The notes under the pieces were generated by a model. It saw only the letters and a list, made by a program, of their open reading frames with translations. It ran no database searches and was not told the DNA's origin. Shown here piece by piece: positions 32,441 to 45,402 of a DNA stretch of 64,000 nt. Every line of letters begins with the position of its first letter. Positions within the stretch are counted from its first letter, which is position 1. A program made the position numbers and the translations under genes. The stretch comes from Sabellastarte sp. h YS-2021 (lineage: Eukaryota; Annelida; Polychaeta; Sabellida; Sabellidae): assembly GCA_964017235.1 (NCBI GenBank), contig OZ024927.1:27609160-27673159 (forward strand), in the 5' to 3' direction.

Positions 32441-32745
32441 CATGGATGGTGTATGAGTGTGTTGCAGGAATATATTTAAATAAAGTTTAATCTAGTTAAA
32501 ACTGTGTTCGTTCATCGATGAACACAAAATCATTAATTGGCGACAAGGATAAAAGTCTGTAGATTAAATTGACTTTATAATCTTAGTCCCAAAAAGAGGA
32601 TATTTTCAGAATTTAAGACTTTTAAGATTAAACAAAGAGATCAGCAAGGAGTTGTTGGACTTCTTTGCTTCAATCCCAAGGATGATCCAAACACATTGTT
32701 TTCATGGTGGAAAAGGTGGAAAAGAGCCTTTATGATATATCTGAT
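32440..32745 (+). mobile_element. gypsy LTR end, primer-binding site and gag start (fragment)
   Basis: An AATAAAG-containing LTR-like end (to about 32534) is followed by TGGCGACAAGGAT at 32538-32550, a primer-binding site typical of gypsy elements. Then comes a gag N-terminal piece with FNPKDDPNTLFSWWKRWKRA (about 32670-32730). It stops abruptly near 32745. It may be the missing N-terminal part of the same family as the gag relic on the opposite strand at 30240-30960. Confidence 0.5.
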
Positions 32746-34148
32746 GTTACGGTCATGGGGCAAGAGTATCATTTGGTTATCCAAATGTGTAGTAGTATCT
32801 GACCTTAGGTCTTAAATGGTACTTTGCATCTCTCTTTTCACCATACTGCACATCTTGTAATAGGTATTTAATTTCCAATAGCTCGGAATTGTTTTTATAT
32901 GTTCTACCTTGGCTGAATAAAAGCATGTTTCTATTGTTATTATTATTAAAGTGCCTTGGATGTGGCTACATTGGATGCACTCAAAATCAAAATTATATGC
33001 ATGTTTGAACTTCCAATAATTATTTAACACTGGTGGAAATCCACCTTGACTGCAATTCACTGAGACTGAGTAATAAAGAACAAATGCCACACATATTTTT
33101 ACTGGCCTTTTCAGTGGCTCTCATGAGACTTCTTTGATAAAGCATCCAATATATATATTAAAGTCATATATATAACAAAAAAGAGAAAAAATATTAATCC
33201 TAAATGGCTAACTAACTGAAAATCAGTGCCACGTACTTGTAGTACTGCCTTCTTGCCAAACCCGACTTTCAAACAAAATTAATGTTACAAAGCATACTCC
33301 AGGTAGTAATTGTAATGCTCATCATTTGGTAATCAAGAAGATATTCAAGAAGAATATAATTTAAAGCTGTTAATGTAATTTGAATTTAAAATGTTCATCA
33401 CAACAAGGATGTTTACTGCAAGAGTGCCAGTACAAAAGCAGCAACTAGCCCACACAACTCATAATGCAATAATAAGAGCAGAAGCAGTCTCATTACTTTT
33501 CCAATGATATATTGCATATCTTTATGGGTCAAACGATTGTTAAAATGTTTGCAAAACATTGGCAACTGTTGACACTCAATCTTGCTGGAATTGTGTACAA
33601 GATGTGGGTACGAGTTCATGGGCAATTTTCCTGATAGGCTTTTTTCCTGATGGGATTCACTTGATGGGCATTTTTCCTGATGGGCTTTTTTCCGTACACC
33701 ACATAGTACATTTGTATATTATGTGTGAATGGATTTAAATGTGAACAGCGTGTTATTTCATTTGAAAATAACTTTCCAGTGGTTAAGAAGGTAAATCATT
33801 TTAGCAGAAAAAGTATTATTCGTCATAGGTTTACACCATTTTACTATGCATTTACATTTTGACTTTTGAAAATGACAAAACTTAAATCATTTGTATTCAA
33901 TTCAATCCATTACCACCTGTGGAAAATGACAAAATTAAACCTGGAACAAATTATCAGTACCATTATTACAAGATTAAGTGCAGATGATTTCAGTTGTTAT
34001 TCAATAACTATCAGATATTAATATTTCAGCAATATTTCATCAACAAAGAAAAACCCTTGCTTTTGGACACTGTGGACCAAGTTCCAAACATCTTAGTGTT
34101 GATTATTTGCATCACTTTTTGATGACTGAACATTGTGTGTTTTTGCAG
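32746..34148. other. non-coding DNA upstream of the first recognised GET1 exon
   Basis: No exon recognised. At 33618-33692 there are four near copies of TTTTCCTGATGGGC. The first coding exon of GET1 should lie upstream on the + strand, here or beyond an insertion. Confidence 0.5.
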
Positions 34149-36306
34149 TTTGTCAGTATATCTGTGCCAGAAACCTCAGAAGAGCTTTTACTGAAAAAAG
34201 AGCTGAGAGAACTAGCAGTGGTCCTAAAAGAAACCAATATGGTGAACGAGTTTGCTAACTATGCAAGGACAGAGCGAAAAATCAACAAGATTACTGCTGA
34301 ACTCAAACAAAGGGGTGAAGTATATGTACACTAAACATAATGATTTAATGCTTTCCCATTTTTTTTTCAGTCTTGATACATGTATAATCCGAATTCTCTG
34401 CATTGGAGTTGATCATATTGAAATTTATCATTTAGGAGAAAATTAGTTAATTTTTTTTGTATGTATGTATTTAAAATTTGGTCTTGGTGGAGAGGTATGG
34501 AACTTTTAGTGGTATTGAAGGTCTTTCATGTACTGGTAAGCCCCTCATAATATGACGAAAGCTATTGAAAGCAACACTGAGACCTATACAAATTCTGTGT
34601 AGATCAAAATAACTTTTATTTATATAATTAATACTAAAGTAACTTTACACTTCTCTCTCCTATCTGTTCTTCAAATGTTAGAGAAGATTGTTGAAGCAAC
34701 AAGTTGCAGGTTGATAAACAACTGATATCACTAATTGTTTGCAAACTCAAGTTTTGTACTTGACATTAATTCCTCAGTTTCGTTTCCAGGAAAGTCAAGA
34801 TCCAGTGCAGCATTGAAAGTCAAAGTGGCTATCAATACATTAATACATGCAGTGCAGGTGAGTTACATTTTCAACTCAAACACCCCATTGTTTTAATGTA
34901 TTATTATTTGGTATTGTTTGTATTGTATTTCTTGCCATCTAGTGTTTGCTAATACCGGTAAGTAAGTGATATTGTTTGAACATAAAAACTTGGAAGTTTT
35001 AGACCTTGTTGTATTCTTGATGTATTCATTCTGATGAGCTAGTGATATGAAGCTGTTATGTATACTGTCATTGTTCTTATTTTCTCCACTTTTTGTTAGT
35101 TTGTAGCTTTGTATTACTGTTTGGGTATTTCAGTCACCACTTTCCTCTCCACGATAACAGTTGTGAAGTAATCAGAAACATACAAGTTCTAAAATAGTGT
35201 TTATGTGACTGAATATTCATATATGTTGAAATAAGGCTTAATGCTCTCATTGAAAATCATTCCAGGTAGTGGGCTTTTTAGTATTAATCTACAACTACAG
35301 ATCCACACCTGTGATAGAGCTCCCTCCTGATTGGTTCTGGCCTTTTGCAGCAGTGATGGCTTTTCCCACTGGAATTCCAGGTAAATCTAGTTAACATTCC
35401 TCTGTGGTGTTGTGCGTGCTACTTGCTTTTTGTAAAATCTAAATATGATTGAGTTTAAAATCTCTCTGCAATGTGTTGTTTGGATATCATGATGGGTACT
35501 TTCGTATGCAAGTTTAATTTTTGGGGGGATTTAGAGACACTTTCAACACCCTGTAAATCACGATGGGTAGTTGTTTTCAGGGTTGAGGAGAGGCATGCAC
35601 ATACACATTGGTAAAAATTCTAAATTAAATTTCTCAATAAAAAATCATTCCAAGACCTTAACAGGAACTTAAAAAGTGGATTAGTAGATATGTTACACCC
35701 TTCAGTAAAATAAAAGGACTCAAAATAATGGTGTTGTCAAGGTTTGTTATTTGTTTCTGATTAATATGTACTCCAGTAAAAGTGTCCAGGAATTAACAAG
35801 ATTATTTGTAAATGTAGATGGGGAAACAAACCCGACAAAATAATGAGAAACTACCAGGTCCAACTGGTTTGAGTTTTCACTTAAAATGGTAAATCTCTTT
35901 CTTAATTTTATTTTTACATTTACTTTATACAAGTATTGTCATCATAACAAAGAATGGAAGGTTATTGAAGTAAAAAATAAAAATTGTAACCTAAGAAGGT
36001 ATGTTTGTTGTTATTTAACAAAAAATAATGCATCTTCACACATTGTCCATGTACCCTGTAGTATGTCCATGTGACACACATCTCCATTGTTAAGAACCTA
36101 CATTTCACCAGCGGCTATACAATTCTAGAAAAGTGATGTGTGTTTTGTATGTATTAGAAGCTAATACAGGGAAATTAAGCACTATAAATGGTCCAGTTCT
36201 ATTATAAATTCTACATTTGTATTTTGTAGGTACAGTTAGTGTGACAATTTGGATATTGGCCTGTCGGAGTGTGGTGCCCAGACTGTTAGCTTTAGTAGTG
36301 AGATAG
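34149..36306 (+). CDS. GET1: GET1/WRB, guided-entry tail-anchored protein receptor subunit (exon 1 missing)
   Basis: Four exons: 34149-34314, 34790-34857, 35266-35380 and 36230-36306 (stop TAG). All introns obey GT-AG (donors GTGAAG, GTGAGT, GTAAAT; acceptors TTTGCAG, TTCCAG, TTCCAG, TTGTAG) and phases agree (1, 0, 1). The roughly 140 residues contain the coiled coil and the diagnostic NMVNEFANYARTERKINKIT, a membrane segment across exons 2-3 (GFLVLIYNY), the loop ending in AFPTGIPG and a last membrane segment (SVTIWILACRSVV). GET1 is an endoplasmic-reticulum membrane protein that with CAMLG/GET2 receives tail-anchored proteins from the cytosolic ATPase GET3. The family has about 170 residues, so about 30 N-terminal ones, with the first membrane helix, are in an upstream exon I could not find. 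No disabling change is seen. Confidence 0.9.
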
Positions 36307-36427
36307 AGGTTATAGTCTTCCATGTTCAACTCTAATGCTTTTACAGATTCCCACCTGAATTCTGTATCATGGATGGACATATGGGTTGCACAGATGTACT
36401 TTGATACATCTAAAACCAACACCTTAA

Positions 36428-36980
36428 TGCCCGTTTCACACTACAGGCGGTACATCCCGTGGTAGAAGTTTTACTCGGCAGCGTAATCGTTCCAAGGTCG
36501 CCCCATTTCGTCAGAGTTGTTCGCACTACAGGCAGAGGGCCACTGATTGGACATGGTTTTTTAACCACCAATAACAGTACAATGACAATACTACAAAGTT
36601 TGTCACCAATAAGCAACCTCAACTCACCTTTGGTAGCCCTTGGACGAACACATGGTAAAAGGACCAGTACCTTAATTCGTCTTATGTTACCGTATTACAC
36701 CGAAAGACGACCGAATCACAACCTTATATACACCTGAGACCACACCTTCGGTTACCCTAGTCAGAAATTCATATGCACATGCGTGAAATCATCTGCACAT
36801 GCCCACGGTACTGAATTTGGAGGAGAATTTTTATACAGTTTAAAACTTCCATATGACTCGCAAGGTAATGGACGGTTTGCCACTGACTCACAAGTTTGCA
36901 ATCAGACGTTAGGCGGTGATCCAAGGACAGGAATGTTTCACCAAACGCGGCCTTCCGCGAGTGATAGTGTGAAAGGGGTA
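36428..36980. mobile_element. TTAA-flanked MITE in the GET1 3' region
   Basis: TTAA at 36424-36427 and 36981-36984 flank 553 bases with inverted ends TGCCCGTTTCACACTA and TACCCCTTTCACACTA (14 of 16 match). TTAA duplication and CCC-starting ends fit piggyBac-type elements. The base composition (CpG-containing) differs from the AT-rich surroundings. No transposase is encoded. Confidence 0.65.
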
Positions 36981-36984
36981 TTAA

Positions 36985-38279
36985 TGGCTACTATGGCTGG
37001 CTGGTTGTGTTGTTTAGGATTAATGTCTATTTTGGCAAACTGCAAAAATTATGAAGAGGATAGATTAAAGGAATGCTTTTGCATATCGAGTGTGAGCATT
37101 GGTTTCCAGTAGCTTTATTTCTGATAAATTTACCAAAACCTCAAATTTGGGAGGTTAGTTTTTTTCAGACACCACCCCATACACTTTTTACCATTTAGAA
37201 GGAATGCCAAACCCGTTTTAGTTGTTTGAACAGCTTCCAATTAACTTTAGTCATATAGAGACAGTGTGCACCTCAACCACCTTGGTAGTAGTAAGGATGG
37301 GGATATCTTGTAAATTGATTCACAGATGGTCATTGGTTTACTGTGCAGAATCATTTGCTCAATTCTCCACACATATACTTCCTGTAGTAGTGAAATGATG
37401 CACAGTGAAGTTAGATCTAAAATAGAATGCACTGACCTAATGTTTGAATACCACTGAAAGATGTGTCTTTTCATGCGGCAATTGCAAAATCAAAGTCTGT
37501 GCAGCAAAGTTAGCCCATTTATTTACAGGGTTAGAGGACTGATGGTCACTTGTTACACTATAAAAATTTAAATTGTGTGGCTTTGTCTATAACATAGCAG
37601 AAATTGATAAAAACAGCAAGGCTTTGAAAATCAGAAGGGATAATATTTTAGTTGTTTTTACCTTTAGTGTGTTGAAGTATAAAATAAACTTCCTACAAAT
37701 GTTTTATCTGTAGTTTTTGGTGTGAAATTTTTGATTTCTCAAACTTACTGGGATCGTCAGCAATTCTATTACAGTGACCTGGACACTGTGAACATATTTT
37801 GCAAATAATTTGTGTACCCCTATAAATTAAATGAGATGAAAATTGATCAAAATGTTCAAAGTATTGAAATGGAAATGGGTTGGCCAATATACAATGTAAA
37901 AATCATTTTGGCATGTTAAATTTTATTTTAACAATACTGTCACATGTTGTGTTTAGCATTCTAAAAATTTCCAGAAAAGAAATTGTTGTTCTTAGAAGTA
38001 GCTTGGTATAAATTCTGTTTTCTGGTCTCTTTGAAAACATTGAGACTTTTTATATGGAAATTGCATAGGTGACATGCCTGAAACTATGATAACAGGCATC
38101 TATATATTTATCTGAACATGTGAGAGGTTTTTAATATTCTTTATATTCATACATCGCCCGTCAGGGGCGCTTATTTGTTTTCACGTAAGTTCGCCTGATC
38201 ACCGCCGCCACCGGATTATGGTCTCCCTTGAATAACTTCTTGGGCTTTCAAATTTTTCTTTCCTTCTTATCTTTCTTTA
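36985..38279. other. AT-rich DNA downstream of GET1
   Basis: Probably includes the GET1 3' UTR; an AATAAA occurs near 37682. Nothing else recognised. Confidence 0.45.
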
Positions 38280-38399
38280 AAACTACAGGGGCTGGAAAAA
38301 TTTTTGGCATACTCTGCGGAGACCTTAAGCTTTACTTAAGGTAACCTTAAGCATTTTTCAAAAACACCCCGTCATCTCATTTCGGAAAAAAAAACACAC

Positions 38400-39540
38400 A
38401 CACCAGTGCTATGAAATTTATCAGGTATATTTTAGACCTATTTCCGCAGGTCAGAAAGGATTTTCTGATCAATCAGACCATAGATGCCTGAATGGGAGGT
38501 GTTTTATTTTCGTAATTTTTTTAAAAATTGGTACTTGGTCTGTATCTCAAACACGGTCAGGATTTCAGCGTTTTGTTGGAATAACTTATTTAGCTACTTT
38601 TTGATAATCTTTCACATGCCGAAGTTTTAGCCCTGTAACTGCAATCTTAAGGTCACCTTAATGTCAAAAAGGGAGTTTTTGCCCTCCAGTTCACTTAGTT
38701 TTTCACTTTTTTCAGCCAAACTTGGCATATATATTAAGATTTACCAAAGGATTATCCTGACTTTATGGTGACTTTAAACTGTTAATATAATTGGAGCTAT
38801 GGCCCCCCTAAAGTCATAAAATTTGGAATAAAACCATCTGGCCCCTTTCTTTTTCCATATCTAATGTATATTGATATTAAAGTAGATGAAAAGAAGACTC
38901 TTACTACCTTATGATTTAAATATTAATGATGTTATGGCCATCTTAAACTTAAAATGTAGGGTTTTTCAGCCCTAAGCTCAGTTAATGTTTAAATTTTTAA
39001 AATAAAACTTGGCACATGTATAAAGGTTGGCAGAAAGGGACATTTTATGGTCTCCTTAAAGTCGCAATATGAATGAAGTTATGGTCACCTTACAGTGAAA
39101 AAAGGAAGTTTTCAGCCTCAAGCTATCTTATTGTTCAACCGACCTCAGCTAGACTTTATGCACTTATAAAGGGTGACAAAAGGGACATTTTTATTTTATG
39201 GTCACCTTAAAGTCCCAATATGAATGAAGTTATGGCCACCTTGCAGTGAAATTATGGAGTAATTACTCTCCAGCTACCGTATTGTTCAGCTGACCTCAGT
39301 TAAATTTTGCAAACTTATTAAAGATGAAAATAGGGACATTCTTATTTTCTTTTCCACCGAGAGTTCCAATACAAGTACAGTCATGGCCACCTTGAAGTAA
39401 AAAATGAGGGTTTTCAGCTCCCAACCGACTTACTGTTCAATGACATCAGTTCAACTTGACACATTGATTAAGATGAAGGAAAACTGTTAATGACCTTTTT
39501 CCTTAAAATTCCTGTTTTTATTTCATAAAAATGTAATATA
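38400..39540. repeat. diverged tandem repeat, units of about 140-160 bases
   Basis: Words such as ATGGYCACCTTAAAGT, TTTTCAGCCCTAAGC and GACCTCAGTTAAACTT recur at about 38811, 38934, 39092, 39231 and 39383. One further unit occurs at 53068-53240, on the other side of element D. Confidence 0.7.
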
Positions 39541-39899
39541 CTCTACCATATGAAAACACTTGGGTAAGCGTGGCTTGGCGTTTGGTGACCGCCACATACA
39601 CCGTACATAGAATTTAAAATATGAGGTGAGACTCTCTTTAAACCTATATACTTGCTACCTTTGACCCCTGGTGACCTAATTCACTCTGCCATGCACAGTA
39701 ATACAGAAATAGTTCATTCTTTTTGTGGCGGTTAATGTCTCAACAGGCGTTTTTGCTACCTTTCAAAAGACCTGCATTTACACGCTTTTTGATGCTCTGT
39801 GAGTATTTCTTTGCTGTTTTATTCACCTTTCCTCCATTTCATTTACCTTTTACTTCGATTTCTGGTGAATTTATTGTATATTTGTGCAATATTTTTACG

Positions 39900-40290
39900 T
39901 ATTTTTCACAATTCGTATTACAGAATGTCGGATTGCCTTTGGAAATATTCATTTCCTTTGTAAATTAATTCGTTTTATGCACTTCTACAGGCATAATAAT
40001 TTTAATTTACAGTTTTCCTTCATTCTTTCCATGAAATTCTTCGTTTCACCGCGTATTTTGACCGTATTTGAGTGTGCATTATTTTCACATAGTTACAAAG
40101 TTCGTATTATCGCTCATCTGGTCACGTGGTGTCAGAATGTCGGATTTCCTTTGGAGATATTCATTTCCTTGGTAAATTAATTTGTTTTATGCACTTCTAC
40201 AGGCATTATAATTCTAATTTACGGTTTTCCTTCATTCTTTCCATGAAATTCTTCGTTTCACCGCGTATTTTGACCGTATTTTGGGCTTTT
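39900..40290. repeat. 212-bp tandem duplication
   Basis: Two copies starting with GAATGTCGGATT at 39923 and 40135, 212 bases apart, highly similar through TTTCACCGCGTATTTTGACC. Not obviously coding; may belong to the leader of element D. Confidence 0.8.
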
Positions 40291-40559
40291 TACGAATCAT
40301 TCACCAGGTCACGTGACGATGACATCACAGTTAAAATGGAGGTCAACCGATTGGTTGTTTGAAAACAGTCATTTTCTCAGTGATTACAGCATTTCCAGGT
40401 TTTTGTATTCATTCCTTTTTCATAATTCTTTGATTTTTATTCTTTCAGAGCATAATGACTTCTGTAATAATACCCATGTTTTACGCATAATTGTATATTT
40501 ACGGTACTACATGTACCTACCATTCACGGTTCATTTCTTGTACAGGCCCTTTCAATTGA

Positions 40560-41040
40560 CATTTCTGGGATACGGATCCTGGTTTCAGTGTTTTTGGGTT
40601 CAATTCTGAACCCAGGGTTTCCTTTTTTAGCCTTACCCAACCTTCAAATCTGGAGGATGGTGGTTAACGGCTCATGGGGTTGACTTGGTCTTCCCCTTTG
40701 GAGACCCATCTTACTGTTCCCGGTTTCCTACATTCCAATTTTGTCAGTTGGTCATTTGGTTTCTCAGTCCATTTTCAGTCTTTTGGCCTCTTTTGTGCCT
40801 AAGGCTCAGCCTAATCAGGTTGTCTTTTTGGGCTGGGATTACCTTCTCAAGACCATTTTTGTTCAGGGTCCCTTAAGAAGAGTTTATCAGTTGAATCCAA
40901 CTGATTTTCCTACTTCCTAAACACAGCTCCATTCATTTTCTAAATCTAAAAAATTTTTGTTTGGAGCTTGGTGGAAATCCTCTGTTACTCAACAGCTTCC
41001 TATTGCATTTTCACCATTTTTACCCCACAGCCCTTAAGGG
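40560..41040 (+). other. unidentified T-rich stretch, possibly 5' part of element D
   Basis: Similar composition to the coding parts of element D downstream. One frame reads QVVFLGWDYLL and GPLRRVYQLNP without a family match I can name. It ends at the 146-bp array. Confidence 0.3.
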
Positions 41041-41111
41041 CTGTTGGGGTATTGTTTTCACCCATGGTGTCCGGATGGGCGGGCGGGCGTCCGGGCGGGC
41101 GGTGGGAAAAA

Positions 41112-42570
41112 GTTTGTCCGGGCTGTATCTCAGAAACCATTAGGTGTAGGAAGTTGATACTTGGTAGGGACATTGGTTAGGGGGTGTAGTTGTGCAACGT
41201 CATGGTCTGACCTTGATTTGACCTTTGACCTTGCTGTAGTGACCTTGAGTTTGAAAATCTTGTCCGGGCTATATCTCTGAAACCGTAAGGTTTAGGAAGT
41301 TGATACTTGGTAGGGACATTGGTTAGGGGGTGTAGTTGTGCAACGTCATAGTGTGACCTTGATTTGACCTTGCCGCAGTGACCTTGACCTATAAAATCTT
41401 GTCCGGGCTATATCTCGGAAACCGTAAGGTGTAGGAAGTTGATGCTTGGTAGGGATATTGGTTAGGGGGTGTAGGTGTGCAACGTCATGGTCTGACCTTG
41501 ATTTGACCTTTGACCTTGCCGTAGTGACCTTGATCTATAAAATCTTGTCCGGGCTATATCTCGGCAACTGTAAGGTGTAGGAAGTTGATACTTGGTAGGG
41601 ATATTGGTTAGGGGGTGTAGGTGTGCAACGTCATGGTCTGACATTGATTTGACCTTTGACCTTGCTGTAGTGACCTTGACCTATAAAATCTTGTCCGGGC
41701 TATATCTCAGAAACCGTAAGGTGTAGGAAGTTGATACTTGGTAGGGATATTGGTTAGGGGGTGTAGGTGTGCAACATCATGGCCTGACCTTGATTTGACC
41801 TTTGACCTTGCCATAGTGGCCTTGACCTATAAAATGTTGTCCGGGGGATATCTCGGAAACCGTAAGGTGTAGGAAGTTGATATTTGGCAGGGACATTTGC
41901 TAGGAGGTGTAGGTGTGCAGTGTCATAATCTGACCTTGATTTGACCTTTGACCTTGCCATAGTGGCCTTGACCAATAAAATCTTGTCCGGGCTATATCTC
42001 AGAAACCGTAAGGTGTAGGAAGTTGATACTTGGTAGGGATATTGGTTAGAGGGTGTAGGTGTGCAATGTCATGGTCTATCCTTGATTTGACCTTTGATGT
42101 TGCCGTAGTGACCTTGACCTATAAAATGTTGTCCGGGCTATATATCGGAAACCGTAAGGTGTAGGAAGTTGGTACTTGGTAGGGACATTGGTTAGGGTGT
42201 GTAGGTGTGCAACGTCATGGTCTGACCAGGATTTGACCTTTGACCTTGCTGTAGTGACCTTGAGTTTGAAAATCTTGTCCGGGCTATATCTCGGAAACCG
42301 TAAGGTGTAGGAAGTTGATACTTGGTAGGGATATTGGTTAGGGGAAGTAGTTGTGCAACGTCATGATCTGATCTTGATTTGACCTTTGACGTTGGCGTAG
42401 TGACCTTGACCTATAAAATCTTGTCCGGGCTATATCTTGGAAACTGTAAGGTGTAGGAAGTTGATACTTGGTAGGGACATTGGTTAGGGGCTATAGGTGT
42501 GTATTATCATGGTTTCACCTTAATTTGACCTTTGACCTTGTCCTAGTGACCTTGACCTATAAAATCTTGT
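41112..42570. repeat. 146-bp tandem array with TGACCTTTGACCT motifs, about 10 units
   Basis: Units start with TTGTCCGGGCTATATCTC at about 41112, 41259, 41399, 41544, 41690, 41837, 41982, 42128, 42274 and 42420. Most units carry TTTGACCTTTGACCTTG and GTGACCTTGACCTATAAAAT. The left flank (41040-41105) has a GGGCGGGCG-rich stretch. Confidence 0.95.
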
Positions 42571-44049
42571 TGCACCTTTGGGTCTGTCTTTTGATGCAGA
42601 TTAAGCACTGTTAAAGTCATATTAGAATTTATTAAGAATTTTACTTTCATAACTTCCCATTGTAAGAGATAGAATTTCATCAAGTGAGCCACAGATTTTG
42701 CTCCAACACCACACATAAGCATTCATTAAATGTATTACCACTTCTGTATGCATGGTAATATTCAAACCATCTAAACCATAATTCGGCCATGCAGATGTAG
42801 ATAAAGAGGGTTGAATTTTTAGTTTGCTGATTAATGCTGTCATCTTGTTATTGAATTATCTTGTTTTAATACTTCATCTTTATATGCATGATCTTTCTTT
42901 TAAACATTATTTCTCCATTTAAACATTGTTTGGACCTTTATATAACTGACAGTGCTCTGAAAGTATCCTGAAGTTTGTACTGATACAGTACTTCTGTATC
43001 TCATGGTGTTGAAAATATTTCCCTAGGCTGTGGGGTACGGGCATCTCTGATGCTATTTTTTAGATCTGACTTCCAATTGGCACATCTCCCTTTTGGGTAT
43101 GTTGGTGTCTCTCTGTCTTTAGTTAACCTTTAGGCAGACTTCAGGGACCCTATTCCAACATTTTTGGTGCCAGTCTGTTAGACTTTATGGATGCTTAGGA
43201 CTTTGTCTTTCAATCTTCTCCACAGAAGATTTTCAAGGCTTCCTGTCCAACAGAATTAGGGAATAAATTTGACTGCTCTTTCCTTTTGATCAGTCTTATT
43301 TCTGTCTTAATCATCCACTTTTTCCAGGCTTAGAAGTTCCTTCGTGAGGCCAGATACTTACTTTCTGTCACTCATTCATTTTGGGATCTTCTCATTCTAA
43401 GTTTTATAGGTTGGGTAATTACCCAAATTTTCCCTCTAAAACTTATTTTTGCCAGGTACAAACCCTCTTCAGAGGGTTTTTTGGGTTGACTTGCTCAGGT
43501 TTCCGGACCTGGGATCTAGCCTGGTGGGGTTCTTAAGACCTTCTCTTCCCTAGGCAGAGGTCCTTTGCTATTAGGGGAGATCTGAGATGGACCTTCGGGT
43601 CCTTAGTTCTGTGGGATTTTTTCCTTCAGTCCTGTTTTGTTGATCACTTATTCAAGTTGATTGACCAGGCAATACTTCTCAGTGGTCTATTTCATCTACC
43701 ATGCTTTGGACATCTTTTCAGTGGATCTTCCAGCTCCATTTTAGCTGGTTGATCTATGGCCTTTTTCAGCCATCTTTGCACTTTGTTTTGAGAGATTTCT
43801 TTATCCATTTCCCTCTCTTGTGCCTAGTCACTTGGTAGGGTAATTTGGGCCAATAAAGACCTTTCTTCTCCCAACTAGGGAGTCTTCTCTCTAACTTAGT
43901 GCTTTAGGGATGTGGTTCCTTTCCAGGTTCCAACATTCTGATGGTGGAATGCCTTCCAGAGGCAGAGGCTCAGCCTCCACCTCTTTGTTGATGTCCTTCA
44001 GGAGATAAGAGTGGATTTGTATTATGCAGCTTTTCACTCTTGCTCCCAG
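42571..44049 (+). other. T-rich stretch, probably ORF1 region of element D
   Basis: Lies directly upstream of the recognisable reverse transcriptase of element D and shares its strong T bias. No protein family could be read; the ORF1 (Gag-like) part of DIRS elements evolves fast. Confidence 0.3.
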
Positions 44050-45402
44050 ATCCCTCCACTTGCCAGTGGGAGGTCAACTGATTTCTTCCATTTCTATTTG
44101 AAATGTTTATGTGCAACCTTCTTTTTCCAGCATTCTGGAACTTGGTTCACATTCCAGTGATCTCTCAGATTCCACTTTCCTGATTTCATCTTCTTCAGCT
44201 TTTTTGCTTCTCCTCAGAAGTATGCTGCTCTTTGTCATTCAGCCTCACACTTGCTGTTCGTAGGAGCAGTTCAAGTGCCTGGGCTCTTTTTTTACCTGAT
44301 TTTCCTCAGGTCCCCCTTTTTCCTTGACAAAGAGATAGAAGACTGGAAACCAGCATTGGATTTAGATCTTTGGATCTATTCCTGGTTCTCCAAACTATCA
44401 GGATGGAAACTTTTCAGTTGATCATTTTCTCACTTCTAAATGGCCAGTGGACCACTTCTCTTCCTCAATATGCCTCCTTTCTGTCCTTTGCTTCACTCTT
44501 GTTCAGAGTTTTGCTTTTGGGCAGGGTGTACCACTTTGTGGCAGTGCCTTAGGGCCTAGCCACTAGCCTTTCAGTTTTTACTTCTTTAGTCAAGGAAGTA
44601 AGGAAAGTTGGCTTTGAGGTTGGGCATCTCAGTGCACATGTGACTACATATAGGCTCATTAAAGCCATAGTTGTCAGAGGCTCATTTTGCTCTTAAAGTT
44701 GACATTCAACTTGGAGGGGTTTTTAGCAGGAAGTATTTAGATCTGTTCCTACAACAGGTCTCCTTTGTGGGTCAGGTTCTTAGCCTGTCTAAAGGTGTTC
44801 CTCTTAGGGACAAGGTTCTGTCTATTCAGCAGCTCATCCTTTCTCTGTCTTGGAACACCTTTAAATTACCTCTCCAACTGGGCACCTTTATTTCTCTTGG
44901 CTTCCACTTGGAAGCCACTTCTTCAAGGTCGCCTGCACATGACACTTCTTCAGTGTCATCTCAGGACACTTTGATTTTCCTTTTCAAAGGTGCTCTGGAT
45001 TGCCCATTCTTTGATCCTTCTATGAAGGTTCATTTAAGATGGTACTATCCTGGGAACTATGTCTTTGCATACCTCCCTTTAATTCCCTAGTTTTTACATC
45101 TACTTTCATGGATGTTTCACTTCAGGGTTTGGGAGTTCTTTGTGCTCTTTTGACCTCCTAATGTCCATCTTTGATGTAGCAGTCCAATCTGTTCATCAGT
45201 TCTAGAGCTCATAGCTGTCCTTTTTGCTCAGACATTTGTTCCTGTATTATCCTTTCATCAAAGGATCATCCTTTTAGCCTCAAACAACACAGATGTTTTG
45301 TTCTCAAGACATTTGTTCCTCACTTGTCCTTTCTGTAAGGGACACTTCTGATAGTTTCAGGTAACACTGTTGTCTGTGCTTTCTTTTTTTATGTCAGCTG
45401 AC
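44050..45402 (+). pseudogene. element D: DIRS-like reverse transcriptase and RNase H start, degraded
   Basis: Across several frames the DIRS RT order is readable: a GGRL..F-like N-terminus near 44060, YHFVAVP-GLATSLSVFT-LVKEV near 44530-44600 (the usual YQF..LPFGLATAP.VFT..VKEV block), a C-terminal thumb near 44820-45060 and the start of RNase H (LELIAVLFA near 45200, SGNTVVCAF near 45360). The sequence is unusually T-rich. It breaks off at the palindromes that begin the satellite block. Confidence 0.65.

Noticed and set aside
33413..34148. Search for GET1 exon 1
   Set aside because: No hydrophobic start exon with a phase-0 donor could be defended; left unassigned.
38150..38230. GC-richer patch with GCCCGTCAGGGGC
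   Set aside because: No open frame or promoter pattern; a short inverted repeat alone is not enough.
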